Shown in pieces: positions 16,959 to 26,300 of a stretch of 64,000 nucleotides of DNA (position 1 is the first letter of the stretch; each line of letters opens with the position of its first letter). A program made the position numbers and the translations under genes. The stretch lies in contig NZ_BONZ01000045.1 in the NCBI RefSeq assembly GCF_016862975.1, positions 124,001-188,000 of the forward strand. Reading direction: 5' to 3'. The notes beneath the pieces are model-generated. The model was not told the origin of the DNA. It made no database searches and worked only from the letters and a program-made list of their open reading frames with translations. The stretch is from Rugosimonospora africana. Lineage in GTDB: Bacteria > Actinomycetota > Actinomycetes > Mycobacteriales > Micromonosporaceae.

Positions 16959-17041
16959 GCCCACCGCTGCGGCGATCATCAGGGCTGCGCCGGCGAACTG
17001 CTCTGATCACGAGTTTGCGGTCCGCGTCTCGGCTCGATCGA

Positions 17042-17059
17042 CGCTCAAACGATTCAGCA
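17042..17059. promoter_or_regulatory. LacI-type box, degenerate copy
   Basis: CGCTCAAACGATTCAGCA matches the better box at 17187-17204 at 14 of 18 positions, including the central ACG core. It lies 145 bp upstream of that box. Confidence 0.4.
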
Positions 17060-17186
17060 TCGCCGGGGCTCGACGTCCGGCCATTCGTGGTCAAACCACC
17101 GAAGCCTCCGTACCGCGTCGGCCGGTTCGCCAGATTGACCAGCTCAGGCTATTGACGCCGTAGTCAACGTCACTTAGCGTCCTTCG

Positions 17187-17204
17187 TGCTCAAACGTTAG
17201 AGCA
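17187..17204. promoter_or_regulatory. LacI-type operator 1 of the arabinan importer locus
   Basis: TGCTCAAACGTTAGAGCA is a near-perfect 18-bp dyad (8 of 9 positions pair) with a central CG, the standard LacI-family design. It lies 79 bp before the LacI gene start. Confidence 0.7.
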
Positions 17205-17236
17205 GTCGACGGAGACGACCAGCACCTCACATCGCC

Positions 17237-17254
17237 TGCTCTAACGCTTCAGCA
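17237..17254. promoter_or_regulatory. LacI-type operator 2 of the arabinan importer locus
   Basis: TGCTCTAACGCTTCAGCA shares its left half with the dyad complement of operator 1 and has the same central CG. Its centre is 50 bp from that of operator 1, close to five helical turns, so cooperative binding on one DNA face is possible. Confidence 0.6.
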
Positions 17255-17282
17255 CCAAGCGACCGCTGAGGAAGGACACGCG

Positions 17283-18500
17283 ATGTCCAGCGACGTGCAC
17301 CGCCAGGGCGAGGCCGCGGACGGCACCGTGAAGCCGCGCGTCCGCCGTGCGGACCCATCCGGCGCCGCAGCGTCCCCCGAGACGGGCGCACTCGTGCCGC
17401 CGGCCCGCTCGCCAGTGGAACCGACCGACGAAGCCAGCCGCGCTGCGGTCACGGCACCCGGCGCGCCGGCCCGACCACAGACGGTGACGTTGAAGGACGT
17501 GGCCAGGGCCGTCGGGATCTCGCAGAGCGCCGTGTCGATGGCGCTCGCCGACAGCTCACGCATCAGCCCGGCCACCAAGGACGCCGTGCGCGCGGCGGTC
17601 AAGAGCCTGGGCTACGTGCCGAACTCGGCCGGCCGAGCGCTGCGCGCGGGCCGGGCCGCCTCGATCGCCGTGGTCGTTCCGAACACCGGACAGCACATGT
17701 TCGGTCACCCCTACTTCATGCATCTTCTCGTCGGGGTCACCGCCGCCGCGAACGCGCACGACGTGGCGCTGATGATATCGACCAACCCCGACGAGACGCA
17801 CGGCGTCGCCGCGTACGAACGGGTGCTGCGTTCACGGGCGGCGTCCGGCGCGATCGTCGCCTCCGCCTCCATCAATGACACGAACGTCAACCGGATGGTC
17901 GACGCGGCGCTTCCGGTGGTGCTCATCGGCCGGTACCCGCAGCTGCCGCACGCGGTGAGCGTCGGCGTCGACGAGGTGGCCGGCGCCATGGCGATCACCC
18001 TGCACCTCGTGCAGCAGCACGGCCTGCGCCGCATCGCGCACATCAGCGGGCCGCTGGACCATCAGCCAGCGATCGACCGCTACGAAGGATTCACCCGGGC
18101 ACTGGCCGAATCGGGTCAGCCGTGCACGCACACGCTCGCGGTCGGTGACTTCAGCGAAGAGTCGGGCCGCGCCGCCGCTCGCCAGGTGCTGGACACCATG
18201 TCCGACGTACAGGCGATCTTCGCGGCGAACGACGAAATGGCCTACGGCGCGCTGTTGGAGCTCCGCTCGCGGGGGCTGCGGGTACCCGAGGACATCGCGC
18301 TGGCCGGCTACGACGACTTCGGCATCTCCCGGCTCGTCACCCCCGGACTGACCACGGTGCACGTCCCCGCCGAGGCCCTGGGCCAGCGGGCCGCCGCGCT
18401 GCTGTTCGACCTCGTCGAGGGCACCACGCCGGTACGGACACACACGGTTCTTCCCGCCGAGATCGTCGTCCGCGATTCCTGCGGCACCCATCCTGCTTGA
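17283..18500 (+). CDS. LacI-family regulator with long N-terminal extension
   Basis: 405 residues. The helix-turn-helix (VTLKDVARAVGISQSAVSMALADSS) begins only at about residue 67; the preceding segment is disordered, Pro/Ala rich. The start is well supported by GAGGAAGG 7 bases before the ATG, so the extension is probably real. The effector domain follows (IAVVVPNTG, ASGAIVASASIND, LRRIAHISGPLDH, VQAIFAANDEMAYGALLELRS, VPEDIALAGYDDFG). It is first in a run of five genes including a sugar ABC importer and a GH51 enzyme; the boxes before it suggest autoregulated, sugar-induced control of the operon. Confidence 0.88.
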   Translation: MSSDVHRQGEAADGTVKPRVRRADPSGAAASPETGALVPPARSPVEPTDEASRAAVTAPGAPARPQTVTLKDVARAVGISQSAVSMALADSSRISPATKDAVRAAVKSLGYVPNSAGRALRAGRAASIAVVVPNTGQHMFGHPYFMHLLVGVTAAANAHDVALMISTNPDETHGVAAYERVLRSRAASGAIVASASINDTNVNRMVDAALPVVLIGRYPQLPHAVSVGVDEVAGAMAITLHLVQQHGLRRIAHISGPLDHQPAIDRYEGFTRALAESGQPCTHTLAVGDFSEESGRAAARQVLDTMSDVQAIFAANDEMAYGALLELRSRGLRVPEDIALAGYDDFGISRLVTPGLTTVHVPAEALGQRAAALLFDLVEGTTPVRTHTVLPAEIVVRDSCGTHPA

Positions 18501-18554
18501 CACCGCCACCACACGACGCCACACCAACACACCCTCGAAAGTGGAGCGATCTGC

Positions 18555-19838
18555 ATGTTATTCGCGCATCGCCGAGCGGTCCCCGTGGCCGCCGCCATCG
18601 CTGCCATCGCCGCCCTGCTCCTGACAACCGCATGCGGCAATGGGTCCTCCGGATCCTCGGGAGGAGTCGTTCACCTGAGCATGCTCACCGGGTTCACCGG
18701 ACCCGACGAGCCCTCTTACCAGACGCTGGTCAAAGAGTTCAACGACACGCACCCCGACATCCAGGTCACCATGACTGTCGAGCCGTGGGCCACGGTCGGG
18801 CAGAAGCTGCCGGCGTCCTGGGCCACCGGCCAAGGCCCCGACCTGGCCACGCCGAGTTCCGATCCAGGGTCGATCTTCAGCTACATCAAGACGAACTCGG
18901 TGCTGCCCCTGGACCCCGCGGTGGGTTCCGGAGCGGACCAGATCGACTCGGCGGCCTTCCCGCCGTCGGTCAAGGCCGCGTTCACCGTCGGCGGGAAGCT
19001 CTATGCGGTCCCGGCGAACATGGCCACCCTCGCGCTCTACTACAACAAGGACATGTTCGCCGCCGCCGGCATTTCCACGCCGCCGACGACCGAGGATGAC
19101 CTCATCGCCGATGCCAAGAAGCTGACCATCGGCGCAGCGGGCAAGCCATCGCAGTACGGGATATCGCTGGCGGACAACAACACCATCCAGATGTGGCCAG
19201 TTCTGCAGTGGATGAGCGGTGGCGACATCCTCGACAGCAACAACTGCGCCGCCGTCAACAGCGCCGCCAGCGTCTCGGCTCTGACCACCTGGAGCCAACT
19301 CGTGGCCAAGGACCACATCAGCCCGGTCGGCCAGGCCGGAGCTGACGCCGACACCCTGTTCGCCTCGAAGAAGGCGGCGATGGAGATCAACGGGCCGTGG
19401 GCCGCTGCCGGCTTCAAGTCCGCCGGCATCAACCTGGGCATCGCCCAAGTCCCGGTCGGCTCCGCTGGCCCGGTGACACTTGCCTCGACGGTCCCGCTGA
19501 TGATCGAGCGGACCACCAAGCATCCCGCCCAGGCGAAGACCTTTCTCGCCTGGTACACGAGCAAGACCGCGCAGGAGAAGTTCTCCCAGGTCTCCGGCTT
19601 CCCGCCGGCGCGTACCGATCTAGGCAACAGCACCGCCGGCGACCCTGCGGTGTCGGTCTTCGCCCAGGCGCTGCCGCACGCGAAGCTCTACCTCGCCGGG
19701 CAGAGCGTCGCCTCTCAGATCGACTCCGATGTCTACGTTCCGTTCATTCAGAAGATCGAGCGAGGCGCCGGCGTGCAGTCCGCGGCCGACGACGCGGCCA
19801 AACAGATCAACAAGCTGACCGGCTGCAAGCAGAACTGA
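18555..19838 (+). CDS. Sugar ABC transporter substrate-binding lipoprotein
   Basis: 427 residues. The N-terminal signal ends in a lipobox (LLTTACGN), so the protein is anchored at the outer face of the membrane. It matches the cluster of carbohydrate-binding proteins served by MalF/MalG-type permeases: SMLTGFTGPDEPSYQTLVKEFNDTHPDIQVT, KLYAVPANMATLALYYNKDMFAAAG split over lobes, AAMEINGPWAAAGFK, and the late hinge MIERTTKHPAQAKTFLAWY. With the GH51 gene downstream, arabino-oligosaccharides are the best-guess ligand. The gene starts 54 bases after the LacI stop. Confidence 0.9.
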   Translation: MLFAHRRAVPVAAAIAAIAALLLTTACGNGSSGSSGGVVHLSMLTGFTGPDEPSYQTLVKEFNDTHPDIQVTMTVEPWATVGQKLPASWATGQGPDLATPSSDPGSIFSYIKTNSVLPLDPAVGSGADQIDSAAFPPSVKAAFTVGGKLYAVPANMATLALYYNKDMFAAAGISTPPTTEDDLIADAKKLTIGAAGKPSQYGISLADNNTIQMWPVLQWMSGGDILDSNNCAAVNSAASVSALTTWSQLVAKDHISPVGQAGADADTLFASKKAAMEINGPWAAAGFKSAGINLGIAQVPVGSAGPVTLASTVPLMIERTTKHPAQAKTFLAWYTSKTAQEKFSQVSGFPPARTDLGNSTAGDPAVSVFAQALPHAKLYLAGQSVASQIDSDVYVPFIQKIERGAGVQSAADDAAKQINKLTGCKQN

Positions 19839-19896
19839 CGATCCCCGTCGGGCCGGGACGCGACGCACCGCTCGCGTCCCGGCCGGGAGGAGCACC

Positions 19897-20808
19897 ATGA
19901 CGACCAACCGAATACCCACCGCGCAGCCCGCGCGGCGTCGATCGGCGCGGCGCTTCAACAGCGCGTACCTGTTCATCGCCCCCAGCCTCGTGCTCATCGC
20001 GGTCTTCATCGCCGAGCCGATCGTGCAGTCCGGCTGGATGAGCCTGCACGACTGGATGGTCGGTGAAAGCAGCCACCGGTTCGTCGGCTTCGCCAACTAC
20101 ACCCGACTGTTCCACGACTCCCGGTTCTGGAACGCGCTGCGCGTCACCGTCGTCTACACGCTCGTGGTGTCGGTCGGACAGGTGGTGCTGGGATTGGCCA
20201 TCGCCTCCCGCCTGCGCCGGACCACCTGGTACTCCACGCTGCTGCGCACCGCGTACTTCTTTCCCTTCATCGCGTCGCTGGTCGTCGTCGGCATCATCTG
20301 GAAGTTCCTGCTGGACCCTCAGGTAGGGCTGGTCGACGCGTGGCTGGCCGCGGTCGGCGTCTCGCCACCGGCCTGGTTGCAGTCGACCGCGCTGGCGCTG
20401 CCGACGGTGATGGCCGTCGGGATCTGGAAAAACGTCGGCTTCACCATGATCGTGCTGCTGGCGAGCATGCAGCAGGTGCCCCGCGACCTGTACGAGGCGG
20501 CGGCGCTGGACGGAGCCGGCGCGTGGCGCCAGTTCCGCAACGTCACCCTGCCGGCGCTGCGGCCCGCCCTGCTGTTCACGACGGTCATCGCGACCGTGAA
20601 CGGCCTGCAGTTGTTCGACCTGGTGTTCTCGATGACCAGCGGCGGCCCGATCTTCCACACCGAATCCGTCGTCATGTACCTGTACCAGAAGGGGTTCGTG
20701 GAGTTCCAGATGGGCTACGCAAGCGCCATTGCCTGGGTGCTCTTCGTGATCATCCTGGGCATCTCGGCGGTCCAGCTGCGAGTGCTGAGGTACCGCGATG
20801 TCGACTGA
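19897..20808 (+). CDS. Sugar ABC transporter permease (MalF/UgpA type)
   Basis: 303 residues with six membrane spans. The ABC-permease EAA loop is LYEAAALDGAGAWRQFRNVTLPAL, which docks the ATPase. The N-terminus (TNRIPTAQPARRRSARRFNS) is cytoplasmic and basic. A GGGAGGAG ribosome site precedes the ATG. Its 3' end overlaps the next permease by 11 bases. There is no ATPase gene in the cluster; in actinomycetes such importers commonly use a shared ATPase (MsiK) encoded elsewhere. Confidence 0.9.
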   Translation: MTTNRIPTAQPARRRSARRFNSAYLFIAPSLVLIAVFIAEPIVQSGWMSLHDWMVGESSHRFVGFANYTRLFHDSRFWNALRVTVVYTLVVSVGQVVLGLAIASRLRRTTWYSTLLRTAYFFPFIASLVVVGIIWKFLLDPQVGLVDAWLAAVGVSPPAWLQSTALALPTVMAVGIWKNVGFTMIVLLASMQQVPRDLYEAAALDGAGAWRQFRNVTLPALRPALLFTTVIATVNGLQLFDLVFSMTSGGPIFHTESVVMYLYQKGFVEFQMGYASAIAWVLFVIILGISAVQLRVLRYRDVD

Positions 20809-21718
20809 GACCGTGACGTCCCTGCGTGCGACGGGCGCACGGCCGCCCCGACGCGCGCGTGGGACGGGAGGGCGTGCGACCGCAGTGCGCGCCGCCGGTG
20901 CCGCCACCCGCGCCGGCGCCGCCCTGTCCTGGGTGGTTATCGGCGTCGGTGGCCTCGCGATGCTGGTGCCGTTCCTCTGGATGCTCGGCGTCGCCTTCCG
21001 CACCAGTCCCGACCTGTACGCCGATCCGGCCCGGCTGTGGCCGGTGCACTGGACGTTGCACGGGGTGCGCGCCGTCGTCGACCAACTCCCGTTCGGCCAG
21101 CTCATCCTCAACACCTTCGTCTTCGCCGGCGGCGCGACGCTGCTGTTGCTGCTGTTCGACTCGATGACCGCATTCGCCCTGTCACGGCTGCGGTTCCGCG
21201 GGCAGAACGCGGTGTTCGTGCTGATCCTGGCCACCCTGATGGTGCCCTTCCAGGTGACCGTGGTGCCGGTTTTCCTGACCCTGTTCCACCTCGGCTGGCT
21301 CAACTCGTACCAAGGACTCATCATCCCCCGGGCGACCAGCGCACTGGGTATCTTCCTGCTGCGACAGGCGTTCCTTTCGCTGCCCCGTGAGCTCGACGAC
21401 GCATCACGGATCGACGGTGCGGGCAACCTCACGCTCTACTGGCGCATCATCCTGCCCAACGCGAAGCCGGCCCTCGCGTCGCTGTTCATCATCCAGTTCG
21501 CCGCGCTGTGGAACGACTTCCTGTGGCCGCTGGTGGTCACCAACGACGTGCACATGCAGACCCTGCCGGCCGCGCTGACGCTGTTCTCCAGCCAATCCGG
21601 AGTGGACCACGCCGCACTGATGGCCGGCGCCGCGATCTCCCTCGCCCCGCTGGCCATCGCCTTCATCGCCTTGCAGCGCTACTTCGTCCAGGGTGTCGCC
21701 AACAGCGGCATCAAGTGA
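20798..21718 (+). CDS. Sugar ABC transporter permease (MalG/UgpE type)
   Basis: 306 residues, six membrane spans, and an EAA-type loop LDDASRIDGAGNLTLYWRIILPN. The N-terminal 45 residues are an unusually long, Arg/Ala-rich cytoplasmic tail before the first span (AALSWVVIGVGGLAMLVPFLWML). It overlaps the MalF-type gene, consistent with a 1:1 heterodimeric channel. The GH51 gene follows immediately. Confidence 0.9.
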   Translation: MSTETVTSLRATGARPPRRARGTGGRATAVRAAGAATRAGAALSWVVIGVGGLAMLVPFLWMLGVAFRTSPDLYADPARLWPVHWTLHGVRAVVDQLPFGQLILNTFVFAGGATLLLLLFDSMTAFALSRLRFRGQNAVFVLILATLMVPFQVTVVPVFLTLFHLGWLNSYQGLIIPRATSALGIFLLRQAFLSLPRELDDASRIDGAGNLTLYWRIILPNAKPALASLFIIQFAALWNDFLWPLVVTNDVHMQTLPAALTLFSSQSGVDHAALMAGAAISLAPLAIAFIALQRYFVQGVANSGIK

Positions 21719-21750
21719 CCACAGTGATCGAACAGAAATCGGAGACAGGT

Positions 21751-23259
21751 GTGTTCACCTGCACAGCAACCATCGACCCGGCCTTCGTCATCGCACCGGT
21801 TCCGCACCGCCTGTTCGGCTCCTTCGTGGAGCACATGGGCCGCAGTGTCTACGGCGGCATCTATGAACCGGGGCACCCGGAAGCCGACGTCAACGGTCTG
21901 CGGCTGGACGTCGTCAAGCTCACCAAGGAGCTGGGCGTCAGCGCCGTGCGGTACCCCGGCGGCAACTTCGTGTCAGGCTACCGGTGGGAAGACGGGGTCG
22001 GCCCGCGCGAGCAGCGGCCGGTCGCGCTCGATCTGGCCTGGCGATCGCTGGAGCCCAACACCTTCGGTCTCAACGAATTCATGACCTGGGCACGGCAGAC
22101 CGAAGTCGAACCCATCATGGCGGTGAACCTCGGTACCCGGGGCGTCGAGGACGCCTGCAACCTCCTGGAGTACGCCAACTTCCCCGGCGGTACCCGCTAC
22201 TCCGACCTGCGCATCGCCCACGGCGTACGGGAACCGCACAACATCCGCACCTGGTGCCTCGGCAACGAGATGGACGGCCCCTGGCAGATCGGCCAGAAGA
22301 CCGCCACCGAGTACGGCCGGCTGGCAGCCGAGACCGCGAAGGCGATGCGCCGCGTCGACCCGGACATCGAGCTGGTCGCCTGCGGCAGCTCCAACGAGCG
22401 CATGCCCACCTTCGGCTCCTGGGAGGCCACCGTCCTCGACGAGGCGTACGACGTGGTGGACTACATCTCCCTGCACGCCTACTTCGAACAGCACGGCGAC
22501 GACCGCGTCGGCTTTCTGGCCTCGGCCGACACGATGGACCGCTTCATCGAGGGAGTCATCGCCACCTGCGACCACATCGGAGCCAAGAAGCGGTCCCGGC
22601 GCAGGATCAACCTGTCGTTCGACGAGTGGAACCTGTGGTACGAAAGCCGGTTCGTCGGCCAGGACCGCCTCGACTGGGCCCGCGCGCCGCGCCTGATCGA
22701 GGACGAGTACACCGTGGAGGACGCGGTCGTGCTCGGCAACCTGTTGATGAGTCTGCTCAGACACAGCGACCGGGTGACCATCGCGTGCCTCGCCCAGCTC
22801 GTGAACGTCATCGCGCCGATTCGCACCGAACCCGACACCGGTGCCTGGCGGCAGACCATCTTCTACCCGTTCGCGCTGACCGCCCGGCACGCACGCGGCG
22901 AGGTGCTTCGGGTCGCGGTCGACTCCCCCACGCTGTACTCCAGGACGCTCGGCGACGTGTCCGCCGTGGATCTCACGGCGACGCGGGAGCCGGACAGTGG
23001 CGACATCGCCGTGTTCGCGGTCAACCGCGATGAGCACCAGTCGGCCCGGCTACGGCTGCGGATGGGCATCGACGGCGCGCACGAGGTCGTCGAGCACGTC
23101 GTGCTGGGCGGCGATGACCTGCTCGCGACGAACTCCAAGGAGACGCCCGGCCGGGTCATCCCGCGGTCCAGCACCCGGCACGGAATCGAGGACGGCTTCC
23201 TCGACGTGGAGCTGCCACCGGTGTCCTGGTCGATGATCCGCACGACGCCCATCCGGTGA
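21751..23259 (+). CDS. GH51 alpha-L-arabinofuranosidase, intracellular
   Basis: About 502 residues, the family's usual length, with no signal peptide, so it acts on imported oligosaccharides. The catalytic acid/base is E173 (LGNEMDGPW) and the nucleophile is E292 (SFDEWNLWY). Conserved N-terminal blocks are FGSFVEHMGRSVYGGIYEPGHP, RYPGGNFVSGYRWEDGVGP and LGTRG. GTG 21751 is chosen because it lies 5 bases after GGAGA and leaves the usual short lead before IDPAF; GTG 21715, overlapping the permease stop, is also in frame. It removes terminal arabinofuranosyl units from arabinan or arabinoxylan fragments brought in by the upstream importer. Confidence 0.92.
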   Translation: MFTCTATIDPAFVIAPVPHRLFGSFVEHMGRSVYGGIYEPGHPEADVNGLRLDVVKLTKELGVSAVRYPGGNFVSGYRWEDGVGPREQRPVALDLAWRSLEPNTFGLNEFMTWARQTEVEPIMAVNLGTRGVEDACNLLEYANFPGGTRYSDLRIAHGVREPHNIRTWCLGNEMDGPWQIGQKTATEYGRLAAETAKAMRRVDPDIELVACGSSNERMPTFGSWEATVLDEAYDVVDYISLHAYFEQHGDDRVGFLASADTMDRFIEGVIATCDHIGAKKRSRRRINLSFDEWNLWYESRFVGQDRLDWARAPRLIEDEYTVEDAVVLGNLLMSLLRHSDRVTIACLAQLVNVIAPIRTEPDTGAWRQTIFYPFALTARHARGEVLRVAVDSPTLYSRTLGDVSAVDLTATREPDSGDIAVFAVNRDEHQSARLRLRMGIDGAHEVVEHVVLGGDDLLATNSKETPGRVIPRSSTRHGIEDGFLDVELPPVSWSMIRTTPIR

Positions 23260-23316
23260 CGGCCGACACGGTCGGAAAGTGCCGGCGAACGTGCGGGTGA
23301 CTCCGGACGGCGTGCA

Positions 23317-26253
23317 CTACCGCCGGGACGGCGCCGCGGCATCCAGGTCCGCAAGCCGCGCCCGCACCGCCGCGGCCTCGGGGTGCTGCGTCCCGTCCAG
23401 GATGTTCAGGGCCTGCCGCCATGATGCCCGGGCCGCCGCGAGGTCACCGGCGGCGCGGTACGTCTCGCCCAGGCGGCTCAGGCTGGCGGCCTGGTAGTAC
23501 TTGTCGCCCAGGCCGCGGCGCAGCCGCACGGCTTCGGTGTACGCCGCCACGGCCCGCTCGTAGCGACCCAGTTGGTGGTGGATGTTGCCCAGGCTGTCCC
23601 AGGTCTCCGCCTGCCCGACCACGTGCTCCAGTTCCCGGTGCAGGGTCAGCGCCTGCTCGCAGGTGACCAGGGCCTGCTGGTGGTCCCCGAGCCGCACCTG
23701 CAACCAGCCGATGGCGGCGAGCGCGTCGGCCTGGCCGACCCGGTGCCCCGTACTCTCGTGCAGGTCGAGCGCCCGCCGCGCGTGTTCGAGCGCCTCCCGG
23801 TGCCGGCCCTCGCGCTCGGCGACGATCGTCAGGCTGTACTCGGTGTGCCCCGTGCCGGTCTGGTCGCCGGCGCGCCGGTACAGGTCGAGGGCGATGTGCA
23901 GCTGGTCGCGCGCCACGTCGAACTGCCCGAGCCGGATGCAGGCACGGGCCAGGCTACGGCGGCACACCGCCTCCGCGGCCGGATCCGCCAGCCGGCGGGC
24001 GGCCTCGATCGCGTCCCGCTGCAGCGCGGCCCAGTCGTGCCACAGGCTGCGCCGATCCAGGAAGGTGGCCGCCGCCCAGGCCAGCTGCCACGCGTGTGCG
24101 TCGAAGCCGTACGCGGCGGCCTGACCGGCGGCCGACACCAACGCCAGGTACTCGGCGGTGAACCAGGCCATGGCCTCGTCGTACCCGGACAGCGGTGTGG
24201 AGACGACGGCGCGGGTCGCGGCCGGTGGCTGCACCGGGTCCCGGCGCGGGTTGAGCAGGCGGTCGGCCGCGTGCGCGGTGTGTAGGTAGTAATCGAGCAT
24301 CCGGCGCACGGCGGCCCGACGCCGTGTGGTCGAGTCGGTGGCGGCCTGCTCGGCGGCGTAGTCGCGCAGCAGGTCGTGTGCGGCGAAGCGGCCGGGTACC
24401 CGCTCCTCCAGCAGGTGGGCGCCGGCCAGCTCGGCGAGCAGCCGCCGCGCCTCGGGCAGCGTGAGCCCGCCGAGGCTGGCGGCGGCCGGTACGCCGATGT
24501 CCGGCCCGGTATGCAGGCCGAGCAGCCGGAACAGCCGGGCCACCGGCCTGCCGAGCGCCCGGTAGGACCAGGAGAACACCGAGCGCACGTCGACCGCCGG
24601 GTCCGGGCCGGACAGCCGGTCCAACCGCTCCGGCCCGCCGGCCAGCTCCGCGGCCAGAGTGGCCAGGCTGAACTGCGGATGGGTGACCGCGCGGGCCGCC
24701 ACGATCGCCAGCGCCAGGGGCAGCCGGGCGCACCGCGCGATGATCTCGTGAGCGGCCTGGCTCTGCTCGGCCAGCCGCGCGCTGCCCAGGCGTCGCTGGA
24801 GCAGGTGCCAGGCGTCGGCGGCGGGGAGCAGGTCCAGCGTGACCGGCTGCGCCCCGGCGGCGATCAGGCCGACGAGTGCGCCGCGGCTGGTGACCACCGC
24901 CGCGCAGCCCGGCGAGCTGGGCAACAGCGGGCGTACCTGGCCGGCGTCGCGGGCGTTGTCCAGCAGTACGAGTACCCGCCGCCCGGCCAACCGGCTGCGG
25001 TAGAGGGCGGCCTGGGCGTCGGAGGCGGCGGGCACCTGGTGTGCGGGCACCTGCAAGGCATCGAGGAATCCGCGGACCACAACGGCCGGGTCGACGGCCT
25101 CGCCGTCCGGGCCGTAGCCGCGCAGGTCGGCGTAGAGCAGCCCGTCCGGGAAGCGGTCCCGCGCCCGGTGCGCCCAGTGCACCGCCAGCGCGGTCTTGCC
25201 GATCCCCGCGGTACCGGAAACGACCACGATCCGGCTACCGCCCTGCCCGACCGGGCCGGTCCGGCCGTCCGGACCGTCCCGGCCGGGCGGCGGCAGCAGT
25301 GAGTCTAATGTGGACAGCTCAGCGATCCTGCCCACGAACCCCGGCACGTCGGCCGGCTGCTGTGCGGGCCGGATGGCCTGCGCCGCTGCGCCGCCGGAAG
25401 CCTGGGAACCCTCGCTCCCCGACGCCGGTCGCTCCGGCGCTTCGCGCAGCAGGTCGGCCCGCGCCGCCGCCAGCTCCGGGCCGGGCGCCACACCGAGTTC
25501 GTCGCGCAGCCGGCGCCGGATGCCGTCGAACACGCCGAAAGCGCGGTCCCGCCGGCCGGCCGCGCGGTAACAGCGCATCAGTTGCGCGTGCACCGCCTCG
25601 TCGAAGGGGTGGGCAGTGGACACCTCGGTCAGGATCGGCAGTGCCTGAGCCGCGACGCCGGCTCCGCGCGCCGCCGAGGCGTACCGCAGTACCGCCGCGC
25701 GGTGCTCCTCGATGAGCGCGCGGACCCTCGGATGGCCGGTCGCGCCCGCGGCTTCGGGCAGCGGCGGCCCGTGCCACAGGCCCAACGCCAGGCCCAGCAG
25801 TGCCACGGTCCGCTCCGCATCGCCGCGCTGGCCGCCAGTCACATCGGCACCGTGCCGTCCGCCCTCGCCGGGTCCGCTCGCACCGTACCGGGCGTCCGCG
25901 GCGCCGACGGCTGCCTCGGCCAGCAGGCGCCGGAACACGCTCACGTCGACGGCGTCCTCGGGCAGGCGCAGCGCGTACCCCGTGCCCACCGCGGGGAGCA
26001 CCTCGCTGGGTGCGTGCGGACGCCGGGCGGGCTCCAGGAGACGGCGCAGGTGCTTCACGTAGGTCTGGATCACATTGGTCGCGCTGGCCGGCGGCCGCTC
26101 CCCCCACAGCGCGTCAACGAGTTCGGATCGGGCCAGGGGCTGACCGTCGGCCAGCGCCATTACGCCCAGCAGCGCCCGCTGCCCGGCCGGACCGAGGTCC
26201 AGTTCCGTGGCGTCGCGCCAGGCCCGGACCGGGCCGAGGACCTGCAACCACAT
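23317..26253 (-). CDS. AfsR/SARP-family transcriptional activator (SARP-NB-ARC-TPR)
   Basis: 978 residues from ATG 26253. Domains in order: an OmpR-like winged helix (WLQVLGPVRAW, GQRALLGVMAL, SELVDALWGERPP), the bacterial transcriptional activation domain to about residue 260, a linker, an NB-ARC-type ATPase with P-loop GTAGIGKTAL near residue 346 and LVLLDNARDAGQVRPLLP, then TPR-like repeats to the C-terminus (GNIHHQLGRYERAVAAYTEAVRLR style). This is the AfsR architecture, usually an activator of secondary metabolism or development. It is divergent from the secreted NucA/NucB-like gene, and the gap contains SARP-style direct repeats oriented toward that gene. Confidence 0.9.
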   Translation of the reverse strand: MWLQVLGPVRAWRDATELDLGPAGQRALLGVMALADGQPLARSELVDALWGERPPASATNVIQTYVKHLRRLLEPARRPHAPSEVLPAVGTGYALRLPEDAVDVSVFRRLLAEAAVGAADARYGASGPGEGGRHGADVTGGQRGDAERTVALLGLALGLWHGPPLPEAAGATGHPRVRALIEEHRAAVLRYASAARGAGVAAQALPILTEVSTAHPFDEAVHAQLMRCYRAAGRRDRAFGVFDGIRRRLRDELGVAPGPELAAARADLLREAPERPASGSEGSQASGGAAAQAIRPAQQPADVPGFVGRIAELSTLDSLLPPPGRDGPDGRTGPVGQGGSRIVVVSGTAGIGKTALAVHWAHRARDRFPDGLLYADLRGYGPDGEAVDPAVVVRGFLDALQVPAHQVPAASDAQAALYRSRLAGRRVLVLLDNARDAGQVRPLLPSSPGCAAVVTSRGALVGLIAAGAQPVTLDLLPAADAWHLLQRRLGSARLAEQSQAAHEIIARCARLPLALAIVAARAVTHPQFSLATLAAELAGGPERLDRLSGPDPAVDVRSVFSWSYRALGRPVARLFRLLGLHTGPDIGVPAAASLGGLTLPEARRLLAELAGAHLLEERVPGRFAAHDLLRDYAAEQAATDSTTRRRAAVRRMLDYYLHTAHAADRLLNPRRDPVQPPAATRAVVSTPLSGYDEAMAWFTAEYLALVSAAGQAAAYGFDAHAWQLAWAAATFLDRRSLWHDWAALQRDAIEAARRLADPAAEAVCRRSLARACIRLGQFDVARDQLHIALDLYRRAGDQTGTGHTEYSLTIVAEREGRHREALEHARRALDLHESTGHRVGQADALAAIGWLQVRLGDHQQALVTCEQALTLHRELEHVVGQAETWDSLGNIHHQLGRYERAVAAYTEAVRLRRGLGDKYYQAASLSRLGETYRAAGDLAAARASWRQALNILDGTQHPEAAAVRARLADLDAAAPSRR

Positions 26254-26280
26254 GACGCACCGCCCGATCGCACGGAGGCG

Positions 26281-26300
26281 TGGACCGCAAGCTCGGTCCA
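26281..26300. promoter_or_regulatory. Inverted repeat TGGACC-n8-GGTCCA
   Basis: Perfect 6-bp arms at 26281-26286 and 26295-26300 in the SARP/nuclease gap, overlapping the first SARP direct repeat. It may be a second regulator's site or simply part of the repeat array. Confidence 0.3.

Noticed and set aside
19807-21432. 541-codon open frame on the minus strand opposite the two permease genes
   Set aside because: Antisense shadow; the plus strand encodes two permeases with EAA loops, and this frame has low-complexity Arg/Gly/Asp composition.
21973-23037. 354-codon frame opposite the GH51 gene
   Set aside because: Shadow of a gene with both catalytic glutamates; no domain in the antisense product.
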